Assembly: GCA_024516035.1 (NCBI GenBank)
Contig: CM044959.1
Coordinates: 19,054,525-19,118,524, forward strand
Reading direction: 5' to 3'
Source of the DNA: Bactericera cockerelli
Lineage: Eukaryota; Arthropoda; Insecta; Hemiptera; Triozidae
Length of the DNA: 64,000 nt
The notes below the pieces were generated by a model. It saw only the letters and a program-made list of their open reading frames with translations, was not told the origin of the DNA and did not search any database. This document shows positions 10,403-21,869 of the stretch, piece by piece. Numbering within the stretch: position 1 is the first letter of the stretch; each line of letters begins with the position of its first letter. A program made the position numbers and the translations under genes.

Positions 10403-12013
10403 AGGCTCAAAGGGACACCCTTGAGCCAGATTCCAGCTTCCTCTATCAGGACTGGTCTGTTTCTCACTCTGTTCCTCACTGAATTGTTAAGTTCCTCATC
10501 AGTGTGTCAAAGAGTAAATCAGTCAAGGAAAGATCATGAGTAAGATATCTATAGAAAGAAAGATACATGCCATGTTTCTGGCCCAAAAAACTTGTCTCCC
10601 TGTCATTGATTATGAATTTTATTATTCCAAAGCTGACAATCATGGTCTCAGAGATTTTGTTAGAAACACGATAATGTGGTCAATTGACATTTTGTGACAT
10701 TAAACACTGAATATTTATAGAATTATTGTCCCTGTGCTAGATTGCAAATCAACACGAGTAATTAATGTATACCACTGTACCTATTTCGAGTAAGAATTGC
10801 AAAACAACAGAACAAAGTGCTGTTGACTTATACTATGTAGTTTTACTCTGAAATAAAATTACCTACTGCACAATGTACATTGTACCTGTGTATATGTAGG
10901 TGATAATTAGGCAACGGCTTGCTTAACATTGAAAGGCTTGATATCTCATTAACACCGAAAACAATACAGGTCCAATTTGAACAACTAAAACGCATGTATA
11001 ATTATGTAGGTCTGTTGTGTTAACACTTGGGTGAATTAATTCCCAGGTTGCAACACAGTGTCTATCGCTTAACCTTTGTCTTGTGTATATATAATTATAT
11101 ATATATATATATATACCCAGCACTGCGTGCACATGTCTCTACAACACTGGAGGCATTAGAATTACAAATGAGCTGCTTCATAATATGCCCCACAGTTTGG
11201 TGTTACAATGTTCGTTCACATCAGTTTCTGTGTCACTTTCAAGTTGATTAAATTTTGCTCAATTGTCTTGCTCTACACAAGGTATTTCACCAAAGTACGG
11301 AGTTTACAAAGGAATTTCATCAGTGAAATTCACAATGGGAGAAATTCACCTTGCCAGGTGGTTGTATTGCACTAAAGAATGTTATTATTTTTATTCATTC
11401 AAATTTTGATCCTCAATTAATAAGATTGGATTATCAAAATATTCAAAACAAGTTATGTACTAATAATATATGTACTACAGTGAATTTCAAAATTGGCCAA
11501 GTGTGGTACAGGTATAGATAAATGCGTATACATATATGACTAAAACGTGATATTTTTCTTTGGAAATATTGAATTAAAAGTAGGAAATGATGTATTAAAT
11601 TATTATAATCCCTTTCTTTGATAGTCATCTGTAAACAATACTGTCCTTATTATAGGATAAGGAAAGTAAAAATATACTGTGTTCTCTTACGTGTGGAGCA
11701 GCTCACACAGATATTTTAAGACCTACAATGATTGCACTTATTACGCATTCATCCAGTTCACTTGCAATAATGCAATAAGTGTAAATAAAATACATTATAC
11801 TAAACAATCCGAATGTGTGTTTCAAGTTCAACAAATTACCTCCAGCCATGTTTTATTTGTTTGATCGGCAGGTATTTACAAGACAAGGATTATTCCATCA
11901 GTACTAAACTTATTTACTTGAGTGGTAAATATTTTCCATTGACTGGTAGCACTCAATTGTTTTCAGCACGGCTCGGGTACTGGGTGTAGCCTTATCGATA
12001 AGTTGCTCAGAAG
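10403..12013. other. AT-rich DNA with TA microsatellite, no gene seen
   Basis: A TA-rich microsatellite spans about 11086-11115. Positions 11641-11672 on the minus strand (TTTTTACTTTCCTTATCC then TATAATAAGG) match the first bases of the dispersed repeat at 18484, apparently a solitary end. No coding region is supported. Confidence 0.5.
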
Positions 12014-12165
12014 TCTAAGGGATAATTATGAAACAGGCTTAGACGCACAATCCCTTAACACGCCCTGTAGTGGGAATTTCAACCAACACAGCGCACTAAA
12101 TTCCCACTAGAACGTGTTAGTGTCTACTAAGGTAATCTAAGCCTGTTTCATAATCGACCCTTAGA
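12014..12165. repeat. 152-bp nested palindrome, MITE-like
   Basis: Outer arms 12014-12043 and 12136-12165 are inverted copies (TCTAAGGG, then ATTATGAAACAGGCTTAGA). Inner arms GTGGGAATTT (12070-12079) and AAATTCCCAC (12098-12107) pair, and the pairing extends outward through TAACACG / CGTGTTA. Almost the whole segment can fold into one long hairpin with a short loop. It could be a small MITE or a structured RNA precursor. There is no ORF. Confidence 0.85.
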
Positions 12166-12214
12166 GTTGTTTAGAGGCGGACGATACAGACATGTAGACG
12201 CTTATCCTTGTAAC

Positions 12215-12344
12215 TAAGGGCGGAATTAATAGACGTTTCTGTAATACCTCTGTGGCGCTAAGTCACGATGCGTATTGTGCATGTAAGATAGGGAAAACTA
12301 AGCATGACTAAAGTTTTCAATGGTTGTCTATTATTTTCGCCCTA
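12215..12344. mobile_element. Short MITE (GGGCGAAATTAATAG family), copy 2
   Basis: The left end TAAGGGCGGAATTAATAGAC and the right end TGTCTATTATTTTCGCCCTA are inverted repeats at the ends of 130 bp. The interior shares no clear coding sequence with the other two copies. Confidence 0.72.
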
Positions 12345-13096
12345 AAATTACTATTCTTGGGTCTCGAACCTTAAGTTATCATGTTGCTAGTCCTTTACCC
12401 CAGCTGGTACAACACTTAAGATTCGCTGTGTGAATCTCACTATTAGTGCTGGAACAATAATTTCGGGATAACGCCTTTGATACAACGCCTTAGATAAAGA
12501 TAGGTAAGTCATACAAAATAGTTACAATGAATTTAATTTGAATTGAATACTTTCATAAAAAAACAAAGTCAGTAGGTCAATCATACAGGTACACATGAAT
12601 TTTGTCTCCTTCAAAAGACCATATTACGATGAAAAATTAGCATATTTTAATTCAAAATTCTAAATATGTAGGTAATATCATTCTGGTTTATAAATACACC
12701 CGCGGATGTTCAACTATATTAATAGATATCGTCTAACAATCATAGTCAAATAACATACCTAAATACTCTAAATAGATGCCGAAATTTTGCAAGTTCTAGA
12801 AGTTTCAGAGCTCGTGTTAATGTTTATAATTATAGGTTAGTAAATATAAAATCATTGAAGTGATAATAATGTTCGCAAATATAAACATTTGAACAAGAAA
12901 TAACTCAACTATGTATTTAATAGGTAAGTATAGGTACGTAAGATTATATCGTCCTCAGTGGACCCTTTATATGCTGGCTCGGAGAAGGTTTAGCTTCAAA
13001 TCTGGCGATAATCCGATAGTGGAGATTTTTTGTGTTTTGTACAAGTACGTATAAGCCCATGGAAGATCGAAAGACAACAGAAAGCATTCAGAAAAG
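12345..13096. other. AT-rich DNA, nothing recognised
   Basis: No gene, RNA or clear repeat is visible in this stretch. Confidence 0.4.
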
Positions 13097-13230
13097 TGTT
13101 ATTATCATATTTGTGTTAATCACTTTCGTGATATTACAACTACTGAAACTCGCTTTACTAAATCGGGACTTGAACCACGGACCTCCAGGTTACAAGTCCA
13201 CCGCCTTATCGATCAAGCTACTGAGGTCGG
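13097..13230 (-). mobile_element. tRNA-derived SINE, family A
   Basis: The head CCGACCTCAGTAGCTTGATC is at 13230 reading leftwards, with B box GGTTCAAGTCCCG. The copy lacks the short stretch before the body that other copies have. AGAAAAGTGTTATTAT on one side and GAAAAAAGTGTTATTAT on the other look like a target-site duplication. Confidence 0.88.
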
Positions 13231-13803
13231 ATTGAAAAAAGTGTTATTATTTAGAATTATGCCCATGACTGACTACCATGGCAGTGATTCGATTTAAATA
13301 TCTACAATATTGTCTGTATAGGTTATTTCTGCCCAGTGGCAAAAAGATCTTACTAAGAGACACTCACATAGTTCACAAAATAAATAGTATTCATTTACAC
13401 AGAAATAATACTCTCAGACGCGACAGGGAAAATTATTCACTCGCATTGTGTCTCCAAATGCATTCATTTATGTATTGGACACAGTTATGACATTAATATT
13501 CGGAAATGTCTGCGTTCATTGAACACACACTGTTGTTCAACACATTGTCACATGCATTAACTAGTTAACTTCAAGCTAGTTACAAATTGTGCATAGCATA
13601 ACATGCATAACATATTTTACAACTAAGTTGTGAATATGTTACTAATAGAAAATTGTGCATAACATAATTCCACTCGGAGAGGAGAATGTATTTCACATAA
13701 TTATCTAATTTGGAACCTTCAGACCTTTCCCTTAACAAAACTTACTCCTTAACTACATTTTTACCTTTGTTAACTAATAGTTAAGTTATAATTTTGATAT
13801 TTG

Positions 13804-13837
<34 letters not shown>

Positions 13838-14091
13838 CAGTGGATGCAAATTGCTCCTCACTTTCGCTCTAAAGAAAACATTTTGTTTAAAGTGGAACAT
13901 GATGGCTTCTGGTTTTGTATAGTTTTTATTTCCTTTGAAAAAATAATAAATAATTATGTATGTTGTAAACTTGAAAACACTCATTCATTCACTGACTGAG
14001 TGCTATCTGTAATAGAAGCTAGATGGATAGATAGATAGATAGCACCTATAGACTAATAGACCTGCAATTTTATGGAGGTCTCCCCTTTGAT
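13231..14091. other. AT-rich DNA with poly-T and GATA microsatellite
   Basis: An uninterrupted T run of about 29-30 bases is at 13804-13832, and a short GATA repeat lies near 14022-14042. The T run could be the A-tail of a minus-strand retroposon, but no body is identified. The lysine-rich minus-strand frame over it is an artefact. Confidence 0.55.
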
Positions 14092-14230
14092 CTAGGGCGA
14101 AATTAATAGTCAAAGTCGTGATCTTTATAAATAATGACTTAGCATTAGATTTCCCCATCTAAGACAATAAGCAAAGTCGAGACTTAGCTCCTTCTACAGA
14201 GGTTTTACAAAAGAGTCTATTAATCCGGCT
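14092..14230. mobile_element. Short MITE (GGGCGAAATTAATAG family), copy 3
   Basis: The left end CTAGGGCGAAATTAATAGTC and the right end GAGTCTATTAATCCGGCTG are inverted repeats around about 100 bp. This makes three copies of the family within 4 kb. Confidence 0.65.
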
Positions 14231-14618
14231 GATTAAATACTAGATGTGTTACAAGAAAGATTTTTTGAAACCAGGAATACGGCAGCCATGGATGTATAAT
14301 CTTTGCGCTGATGAAGTGCCGGGTGTGAGCTAGTAGGTAATAAAGCTACTGACTGCTGTCACCCTGTTTCGCCTTAATTGTCTCTACCTACATTCAGGTT
14401 GTCGCTCAGACAATCGAACATAAAAAATTAATTAAAACAATATAAAAAGCACTTCACATAGCAGGCAAACATTCTCTCCAGTGGAGGTAACATTGTAACT
14501 CTAATCAACACTGCCTGTCGTAATTTACATGAATCCAGATTTACAAGATATACTCATGAATGACGCAATGCCACTTCTAACATTAACCCTAAAGTACCCA
14601 TTTGTGCACAAGAGGAGA

Positions 14619-14730
14619 ACCTACGTGCTTTGGTGGTTGAGTGGTCAAGGCGCTAGTCTGGTGATCCAAGTAGCGCAGGTGTTAATTGGTTCGGATCGCA
14701 CCCAATTTTTAATATTTTTCTCATACATTT
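14619..14730 (+). mobile_element. SINE family B, diverged partial copy
   Basis: GTGGTTGAGTGGTCAAGGCG, then CTAGTCTGGTGATCCAAGTA and GGTTCGGATCGCACCC follow the order of the family B head, with changes in the B box. The body after 14720 is short or lost. Confidence 0.7.
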
Positions 14731-14842
14731 GAAAATTTTACCACTTAATAATAACACTCAAGTCCTGTATATACCCGGTAATATTATATATTGCCTATTT
14801 AGATAACTATTATCTATATTATTATTTATTATTATAATTAAT

Positions 14843-14945
14843 CGACCTCAGTAACTTGATTGTTAAGGCGGCGGACTTGTAACCTGGAGGTTGGTGGTTC
14901 AAGTTCCGGATTCAGTTTAGATTTAGTGAAGCGAGTGATATGATA
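14843..14945 (+). mobile_element. tRNA-derived SINE, family A, diverged
   Basis: CGACCTCAGTAACTTGATTG, GGCGGCGGACTTGTAACC and GTGGTTCAAGTTCCGG match the head of family A. The body stops soon after TTAGTGAAGCGAG. It is on the opposite strand from most neighbours. Confidence 0.8.
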
Positions 14946-15511
14946 ATTTTCTCTAATAATATAATTAATCCTCAGAGACTGCCTCAATGATGAAACAAAA
15001 GAGTATTTTTTAAGAAAGAAAAAAATATATAGCCCTCCTAAAATGTACAGGGTTAACAAGACAACGAGACTCTGGTTTGGTGAGCACAAAAGACATTCCG
15101 CAAATCCGCGACACTCATAAATACCAGCACACACGGATACCTATCACATTCAGCACCTCATCGTATACAGGGTGCTTCACTCATATTGGGCGCTCTGTGA
15201 ATAAATATTATCCATACAAGGGTATTATTGACTGACAGAATATCATGTATTAAGTTAGGTAGATATAAAGATTTGTCCAGTATTTTTTTTTAAAAACATT
15301 TTTTAAAATATAACATCAAATCAAAAGCTTCATGTTAATTTTCAAACAAATGTTGAATTGTGTAATACCTACTTTTTAGTTAACAAGGAAAAATCATTTA
15401 TTTATTTTAATCATTTTACAAAATATTGATATTTCCTCTTTTTTGGACAAAGACATACGAGTACTACATAGACTGGTAATCTTATCTTCAGAAAGAAAAA
15501 TCTATTATGTA

Positions 15512-17115
15512 CACTAAGCAAAACAAAATAAGGGCCACAAGTATTTTTAGAGATTCGGACCTACTACTTCAAATGTATAGCTTTAAATATGAAATAAAAG
15601 GTTGAAATTACTCCAATACATTCTTCTCTAACTATTTTGATAAAAACAAACGAGTTTTTATTTAAAAAATTCAAGATTTTTATTATTTTTTGAAAATGGT
15701 CGTTTTAGAACAAACTTGAGAATAAAAGTTAAGACGCTTGTTCAACCATCACAACAGCATACCAAGAAGGAATGGAAATTTATCGGCTCCTTAGTACCGA
15801 GTGTGACCTTCTCGATCTGTTACACATGTCTGGACTCTTCTTGGCATGCTTTGGATGAGTACATGAATGCGCTCTTCCGGAATCCTGTTCCATGCAGCTG
15901 TTAACGCCTCCATGAGTTGATCTTGAGTCTGTATCTGGTCTTTTAGGGTTTTAATCTCCCTCTTAGGGTAATCCCATGCATATTCAATAGAATTGAAGTC
16001 TGGGCTTATCGCTGGCCAGCCGACAACTCTGATCCCCGCTGCTTGAAATACCTCAACAGTGGCTCTTCCCGTATGGGGGCGGGCATTATCATGCATGAAG
16101 ATAAAGTTGGGCCCGGTTCTTTCGCTAAATGGAAGCACATGGGGAACGATGACATTATCCACACAAAGTTGAGAGGTTACCGTTTCGTCAACAAGGAAAA
16201 CCAGATCGGTTTTTCCTCTGCTACTGATGCCACCCCACACCAATAACACTTGATCCCCCATGAGGATCTGCTTCATGATTACAAGAGCTCTGAAACTTCT
16301 CTCCTGAGCATCGGAACACTCGAATACGTCTATCGTCGCTTTCAAATTTCACTTTACATTCATCCGAGAAGAGCACACACTTCCATTCCTCATCAGTCCA
16401 GTGCAGGTGTTCTCTAGCCCACCTTAATCTTGCAGCGCGGTGTCCAGAACTAAGTTTAGGTTCACGAACTTTTCTTCTAGAGCGATTTTGTACCTCTCTC
16501 AATCTTTTGTGAATAGTTTGAGAACTTACAACTGTGTTCGAGTACTCATGGAGGTCCATTTGTACGCGGGGGCCGGATGTGAACCGTTCCTGCAGGGCTG
16601 TCCTGGCTATAAATCGGTCTTCTCTCACAGTGGTTGAGCGCTGTCTCCCACTTCCTGGTCTTCTTGATAAATTTCCAGTCTTTTGGTAACGACTCCATAG
16701 ATTTTGAATGGCTCGCCGTGACACTTGAAGCCTGTTGGCCACACTCCGCTGAGAAAGGCCCTCTTTAAGTAGAGTTACGGCTCTGATACGCAATTCTTGA
16801 TCTAAATGGTGTCGAACCCTCGGCATGTCGATAAGAAACACTAAAAGTGACTTTAAATCAAGAGGAAATGTTATTAAGAAAAAATATTAAGGTAATCAAT
16901 CAAACCGTTCGAGATAGGAAAATTAACTGTTTTGATTATTATCTCAAATAATGATATTTACCTCATGCCATCTATTCAAGATAAGGTCACAATTCATACC
17001 TGAACGTCTAATTAACAAGATAAGTAAGATAGCAAGAATAAACTTTTAATCCAAGGTGTATTATACACGATGATCTTAGAAAATACAGGTGGCCCCTATT
17101 TTGTTTTGCTTAGTG
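15512..17115 (-). mobile_element. Tc1-like transposon
   Basis: The left end CACTAAGCAAAACAAAATAA (15512 onward) and its near-exact inverse, ending at 17115, are terminal inverted repeats of about 27 bp. TA dinucleotides flank both ends (15510-15511, 17116-17117), as expected for this superfamily. The 1.6-kb length and a single transposase frame on the minus strand are typical. The transposase carries one frameshift, so this copy is probably inactive on its own, but its ends look intact and could still be mobilised. Confidence 0.93.
15791..16841 (-). pseudogene. Tc1-family transposase with one frameshift
   Basis: Reading leftward from 16841, the first frame opens near MPRVRHHLDQELRIRAV. It has a paired-like helix-turn-helix (GLSQRSVANRLQVSRRAI), a GRQRS hook and a second DNA-binding helix region, then the first catalytic Asp in LFSDE. 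It leaves frame near 16242-16243, inside the GGSSV...WGGIS block of the family, where one extra base in the codon before GTG-TGG accounts for the shift. The second frame (to 15791) continues with WGGISSRGKT, the second Asp in FMHDNARPH and the catalytic Glu in FNSIEYAWD, then a normal-looking C-terminus. Total length is about 345 residues, usual for Tc1 transposases. All three catalytic residues are present and I see one lesion, so it is a recent pseudogene. A sequencing error is also possible. Choice of the first Met is uncertain (16841, or the one before PRVRHH). Confidence 0.93.
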
Positions 17116-17476
17116 TATTATTGATTTGTCCTACCATTGCGGGACACCCGGTATATATTAAAGAATTCAATACTAAGTAAAACCATCGGAACACTTTACA
17201 CGAGATAACCTTTAAAGCTAATTGCTGCAAAATAACACAATTAAACATTTTGCATTAATGTAATAGACTAATTTGTAATTAAACATCTTGAGTTAAATGC
17301 TTGTACAGCAAAATATCTATAGGAGCTGGTAAAGTAGGTAATAGGTATGTAGGTATGTGTATAAAATAAATGTAACTCATATAGGTTTTAAAAGAAGATT
17401 TAGCGGTATTATGTTTTTTATAGTATGAAACTATATGAATGTCATTTTGATAAAATTTAAATATGTAATAATAATA

Positions 17477-17689
17477 ATACTCTTTAGTGGATGGTAGGTA
17501 ACTACCAGGCGAGGTTAATACTCAAAGCATTTTCTATACCACCTAACCCTCAGAGTCTTATTATTATGTGGTCCGAAACTCAAATTAATAAGGAAAAATT
17601 CATGCACTGGGTGGGATTCGAACCAACGGATCCCTACGCTACCTGGATTACCAGACTAGCGCGTTAACCACTTGACTACCAGTGCACGG
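17477..17689 (-). mobile_element. tRNA-derived SINE, family B, good copy
   Basis: The minus-strand head is CACTGGTAGTCAAGTGGTTA, followed by CGCGCTAGTCTGGTAATCCA, a B box GTTGGTTCGAATCCCACCC, then GCATGAATTTTTCC and a body ending in TAATAATAA. It aligns along its length with 5769-5970. The 3' end of short ATTATT repeats is typical of SINEs that end in a simple repeat. Confidence 0.88.
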
Positions 17690-18483
17690 TACCAGTACCA
17701 TACAAGTACTAATTTTTTCATTTCTGGGGGTCTTTCCCTAAAGAAATTCATTGGAGACGTCCATTATTTAGATGTGTTTAAAAAAAAAAAAAAAAAAAAA
17801 AAAATACTTATTACTTTTTTGTAACTTTGTATAAAAAGCTTTTTTGGCTGATTTAAATTTTATCTAATATTTATGTACTTATTTAAATACACGAGAGAGA
17901 TATCGTAGTTTAGAATTAGTATGAGGCATACCCACCGAAAAGCTGAAAGACCCCCCATGAGGAGTCTATCATATCGATGGGGCGAAAATGGGTCGAAACC
18001 ATTACACTACAAACAATGACAATGGATCTACAATAAAATTAGGAAATTACACCATGTAAATATACGAAATACAAAATGGCGGTCGGAAAACCAGTTGTGT
18101 CTCGCGCAATGAAAACAGGATAAACATCCCTCTCTCTCCCTCCTCTGGAGAGATATTACTTTTCAGATCTTCTGTCTCTATCTACCCCCTCTCCCTTACC
18201 TCCGTGAAAATCTCAAGTGTCAAAATAGTTGAAAGAACTAAAGAATTGTACCTAGCTCGTACTCAATGTCCGGATTAGCCTAATTTTATAATAATAATTT
18301 AAGATATTTTGTTGCAATTTTTCTCGATTTTTCCAAAAACTACAGGGTGGCGATGGCGCTTATTTTTGCCTGATAAGATTTAAGTATTAGTGGAAAACAA
18401 TTTTCACTAAGTAAAGAGAAGTATTACTTTTAGACATACCTGATTATCTGTGTATCTTTGACGATTCGATCTTCCAACTTTTT
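17690..18483. other. AT-rich DNA with poly-A, no gene seen
   Basis: An A run lies at about 17780-17803. A pyrimidine-rich stretch (CTCTCTCCCTCC) is near 18130-18200. No coding region or known repeat is supported. Confidence 0.45.
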
Positions 18484-19060
18484 TTACTTTCCTTATCCTA
18501 TAATAAGGAAAGTATTGTATTCGTCGAAAATTTGACCTACCCAGTTTTTCACATTTCTGGACGAATCATAGCCTCAGGAGACCAAAAAAGTTGTTTTCAG
18601 CCATTGGTCCGTGCGTCTGTCCGTGTGTCTGTCTGTGTGTCTGTGTGTGTGTGAACAGGATATTTCAAGAACGGTAAGAGCTAGAGACTTGAAATTTGGT
18701 ATGGAAATTAATTTTATACACCAGACGAACCACGAAACTTTTGGTTGCAATCGGCCAAAGAATGCGGCCGCAGGGCCGCAAATATTGGCCGCAAGCGCCG
18801 TTTCTATGAATTGGTTAAAGATACAAAAAAAGTTAGAGAACAACATTTTCTTGGATAAAAAAAATAATAGGAGTCTATTCTGATCATTTTTTTGATATCT
18901 TGAACTTTTTTGAACTCGGCCCCAATTTACCGGTATTTTGGGGGAGACCCGCTTGGACTACGAATTTGATGTTTATTTTTAGCTAAATGTTACCCTTGAG
19001 TCACTAGTGGCTTTTGGTCCCGTTTCCATTCCTAATATGATAAGGAAAGTCGTGTGATGT
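18484..19060 (+). mobile_element. Dispersed repeat of unknown class (TAAGGAAAGT ends)
   Basis: It begins with a hairpin, ACTTTCCTTAT (18486-18496) pairing with ATAAGGAAAGT (18503-18513), and ends near GATAAGGAAAGTCGTGTG. Inside are a GTCCGTGTGTCTG simple-repeat block, then AAGAACGGTAAGAGCTAGAG and ACTTGAAATTTGGTATGG. A partial minus-strand copy lies at 4830-5130 and a solitary end at 11641-11672. Overlapping open frames on both strands have no domain. I cannot assign a transposon class. Confidence 0.65.
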
Positions 19061-19378
19061 TTACACCAGATTTTTTTTGCTTTGCTGCTCGTAATTTTTG
19101 CAACTGAGCAAATCATAGCTGATGTAATAAATGGTCATCTAAACGCAACATATACCTTATATATATATCTTTTAATACTTTATTGAAAAAAGTCCCCCTC
19201 TCCACCTTTTCTGCAACATCTGCCGGCTGAAAGTAGGGGAGAGGGAGGGGGGGGGGGCTTTAGAGAAAAGGGGAGAGACTCCTTCCAGTTCTCCCTCTCC
19301 TTAATACACCATTGATAATTTTATTAGAGGAGATTAAATACATATCACCCGACCCCGTGCTTGGCGAATAAAACACTA
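19061..19378. other. AT-rich DNA with G run
   Basis: A G-rich stretch with about ten consecutive G lies near 19247-19257, in a purine-rich region. No gene is visible. Confidence 0.4.
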
Positions 19379-19380
19379 TA

Positions 19381-21577
19381 CAGGGTGGACCAAAAAAACG
19401 TTTACACCCGTTAATGGTAGATTACTGACGACATTTCCAGGCCGGATCTGGAATCCGTTTTTTCGGATTCGCCTTCGTAACTGCACAAAGTGATTTTTTG
19501 TAACTTTCCAAAAAAGTCCGACTTTGGCTTATTCTTCGGGTCAGTGCTTTGTTTCTGTTTAAGATGAGTTGATTCTGAACAGTTCTGCAGAAAGCCAACA
19601 AAATTTCGATGTTTTAAGCTACACTATTTTGTTTTTTACGGTTTGGTTTGTTATATTTTTTCACACCTGAACAGAAAAAAAACACACGAAAAAACTTTTT
19701 TACTAAATAAAACACTCGACATTTGTCCGAACAAATTTTGGCACAGACACGGGCAAGTTTGATAAAAGTTGGCGGCCGCCTCGAGGATGCTAAAAAATAA
19801 TTTTAAGATTTTTTTTCACGTGATCTTCTGGGAAAAATTATTAGATGTTTGCCAAAAACTCTTCAAAATTCCTAAGAGTTTTGTAACTGTAGACTGTGTA
19901 AGGGCGTCTTGTATTGTTTACAAAATTTGTTTACATTGCTGTTTTTGAATACCGCGGTCTTACGTGTCTTCATCAGCCAGTTTAGGAAAATTCAAATGAT
20001 AGTTTTCGTGCTTTTCAGATTGTCAGTGGTGTTAGCTAGATGTGCTAGTGCTAAGAGTAATAGTCGCATGACCGATGTTCAATTTTCGGCGATCAATATT
20101 TTTTTAATAATCAAAAAAAATCTGATGGAATATTTTATTCATACCTGTATCTGACTTGTTGTAACACCAACAACTTATGGTTTTTTTGGAGGTAATACCA
20201 TATGTAAATTGAGTTATATCAGATACTATTGGTATCACAATTCACATAATTATTATTCATGTAAGACCCTGAGAGACTGCCTTGATAATGGATGGTTTTT
20301 CTTATGCTTCCCTAAGAGAGAAATAAACTGGTGAATTTTCCTAACGAAAGTAGAGGTCATAAAATAATGCCAGGTAAATATGTAGGTATGTTCTTCTATC
20401 ATAAACAATACTAATTAAATAACAAATATTTACCGACTGCCAACTTCTAATAGAAATCCTGAAGAAAAAAAAACAAGATAATATTTTGTAAAATGAATAA
20501 AATTTTATTATGTTTTATACTATTTGGGTATAATCAAAAAGGTATTAAAAATAAACATTTTGTCTGAGTATGTTCAATGAGAAACGATTAGAAGTGCACG
20601 ATTAGCTCAGTGGTAAGCTAGTCACTTGCCATGCGGAAGATCCACCCGGGTCCGAACGCCAGAGACAGCAAATCATGTTCCGTCTAATGTTGCGGAAGAT
20701 TTCAGGGTTTTCTGTCAGGTCATCAAATGCCAACAGGATTCTTGCTACCAGATTCTGCTACTCTTGCGTCTCCACTGGTATTTCGTAAACTATGTTTTTC
20801 ACGTGATCCCAAATGTTCCTGTTGGCAGCTCCATATTCTGCCAAATGCAAATCTGCCATTTCAGCATCCGAATAATAATTATGTAACTTGTACTAAAAAA
20901 ACTCAAGAAGTTTAAAAATAATATTTCATAGAATGCAGAAAAATATGCTTGAAAACTATCATCGAGAAACAAACAATCATTCATTTGACTGGCCTTTAAT
21001 TAATTCCAAGGAAAATAATTATCAGACATAAATAGCTAATTACTCTTTGAGTACAAGACGACCCTACACGGTCAACACTTTTAAGATTTTGAACATCATT
21101 TTTTGAGACTTACCTGGTTCGTTTTCCCAGAAGATCACGTGATAAAAAATCGTAAAATTATTTTTTAGCATCCTTGGGGTGGCCGCCAACTTTTATCAAA
21201 CTTGCCCATGTCTGTGCCAAAATTTGCTCGGGAAAATCTTGAGTGTTTCAAAGTGTAAAAAACTTACATGAGAATTTTTTTTCTATTCAGGTGTCAAAAA
21301 AGATGCCAAACCAAATCGTAAAAAACAAAGTAGTGTAGCTAGAAACATCGAAATTTTGTTGGCTTTCTGCAGAAATGTTCAGAATCAACTCATCTTAAAT
21401 AGGAAAAAAGTTCTGACCTGAAGAATAAGCCAAAGTCGGACTTTTTCAGAAAGTTGCAAAAAATCACTTTGTGCAGTTATAAAGGCGAATCCAAAAAAAA
21501 CGGATTGCAGATCCGGCCTGGAAATGTCGTAAGTAATCTACCATTAACGGGTGTAAACGTTTTTTTGGTCCACCCTG
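19381..21577. mobile_element. 2.2-kb inverted-repeat element, TA-flanked
   Basis: The left end CAGGGTGGACCAAAAAAACG and its inverse at the right end (finishing at 21577) are each flanked by TA (19379-19380, 21578-21579). The arms are inverted copies over roughly 500 bp (about 19381-19915 and 21045-21577), sharing blocks such as GTTTACACCCGTTAATGG, CATTTCCAGGCCGGATCTG and ATGAGTTGATTCTGAACA. The interior has no transposase; the open frame at 19909-20154 shows no motif. A family C SINE sits inside. This is a non-autonomous, foldback-type Tc1/mariner-like element. Confidence 0.88.
20596..20670 (+). mobile_element. tRNA-derived SINE head, family C
   Basis: TTAGCTCAGTGGTAAGC is a canonical A box and GGGTCCGAACGCC a degraded B box, separated as in a tRNA. 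CACTTGCCATGCGGAAG between them matches the copy at 63085-63155. No cloverleaf with a paired acceptor stem is seen, so it is not called a tRNA gene. The end of the body is undefined. Confidence 0.7.
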
Positions 21578-21694
21578 TATAGCATTTTCAAGTATAGAAT
21601 TAGAGGGGGGCTCGTGTAGTGATGTGCCTGAAAGTTGACTAACACCCTATCGATATTTTCTAAGAGAACCGACTCTCAACGACATAGTAGAAAA

Positions 21695-21869
21695 CAGTGC
21701 AGAATCCCGCTAACTCGAAATTCAAGGGATAGGAGCGTCACGTCATTTCAAGTTATCAAGAGTCTCGAGATATTGGGATTTCAAATGTGGAGCAAAGGTC
21801 AACAAGAGCCGAAGAATTCTTTCGAGTAAACGGGATTTCCGACTTACCAGGATTTGGGAGATTCTACTA
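21695..21869 (+). mobile_element. pogo-like MITE copy 2
   Basis: It starts CAGTGCAGAATCCCGCTAAC and ends near GAGATTCTACTAT. The interior (TCAAGGGATAGGAGCGTCAC, TTATCAAGAGTCTCGAGATA, GCCGAAGAATTCT) matches the minus-strand copy at 4029-4207. The open frame through it (21635-21829) is incidental. Confidence 0.68.

Larger units (their letters stand above)
15168..17151. mobile_element. Older TA-flanked element interrupted by a Tc1-like transposon
   Basis: The left end CAGGGTGCTTCACTCATATT follows TA, and the right end GCGGGACACCCGG precedes TA; read inward, both begin near TAC(A/C)GGGTG. The parts outside the Tc1-like element (15168-15509 and 17118-17151) are unequal. The nesting is my inference from the terminal similarity only, and the right arm is short. 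Confidence 0.4.
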
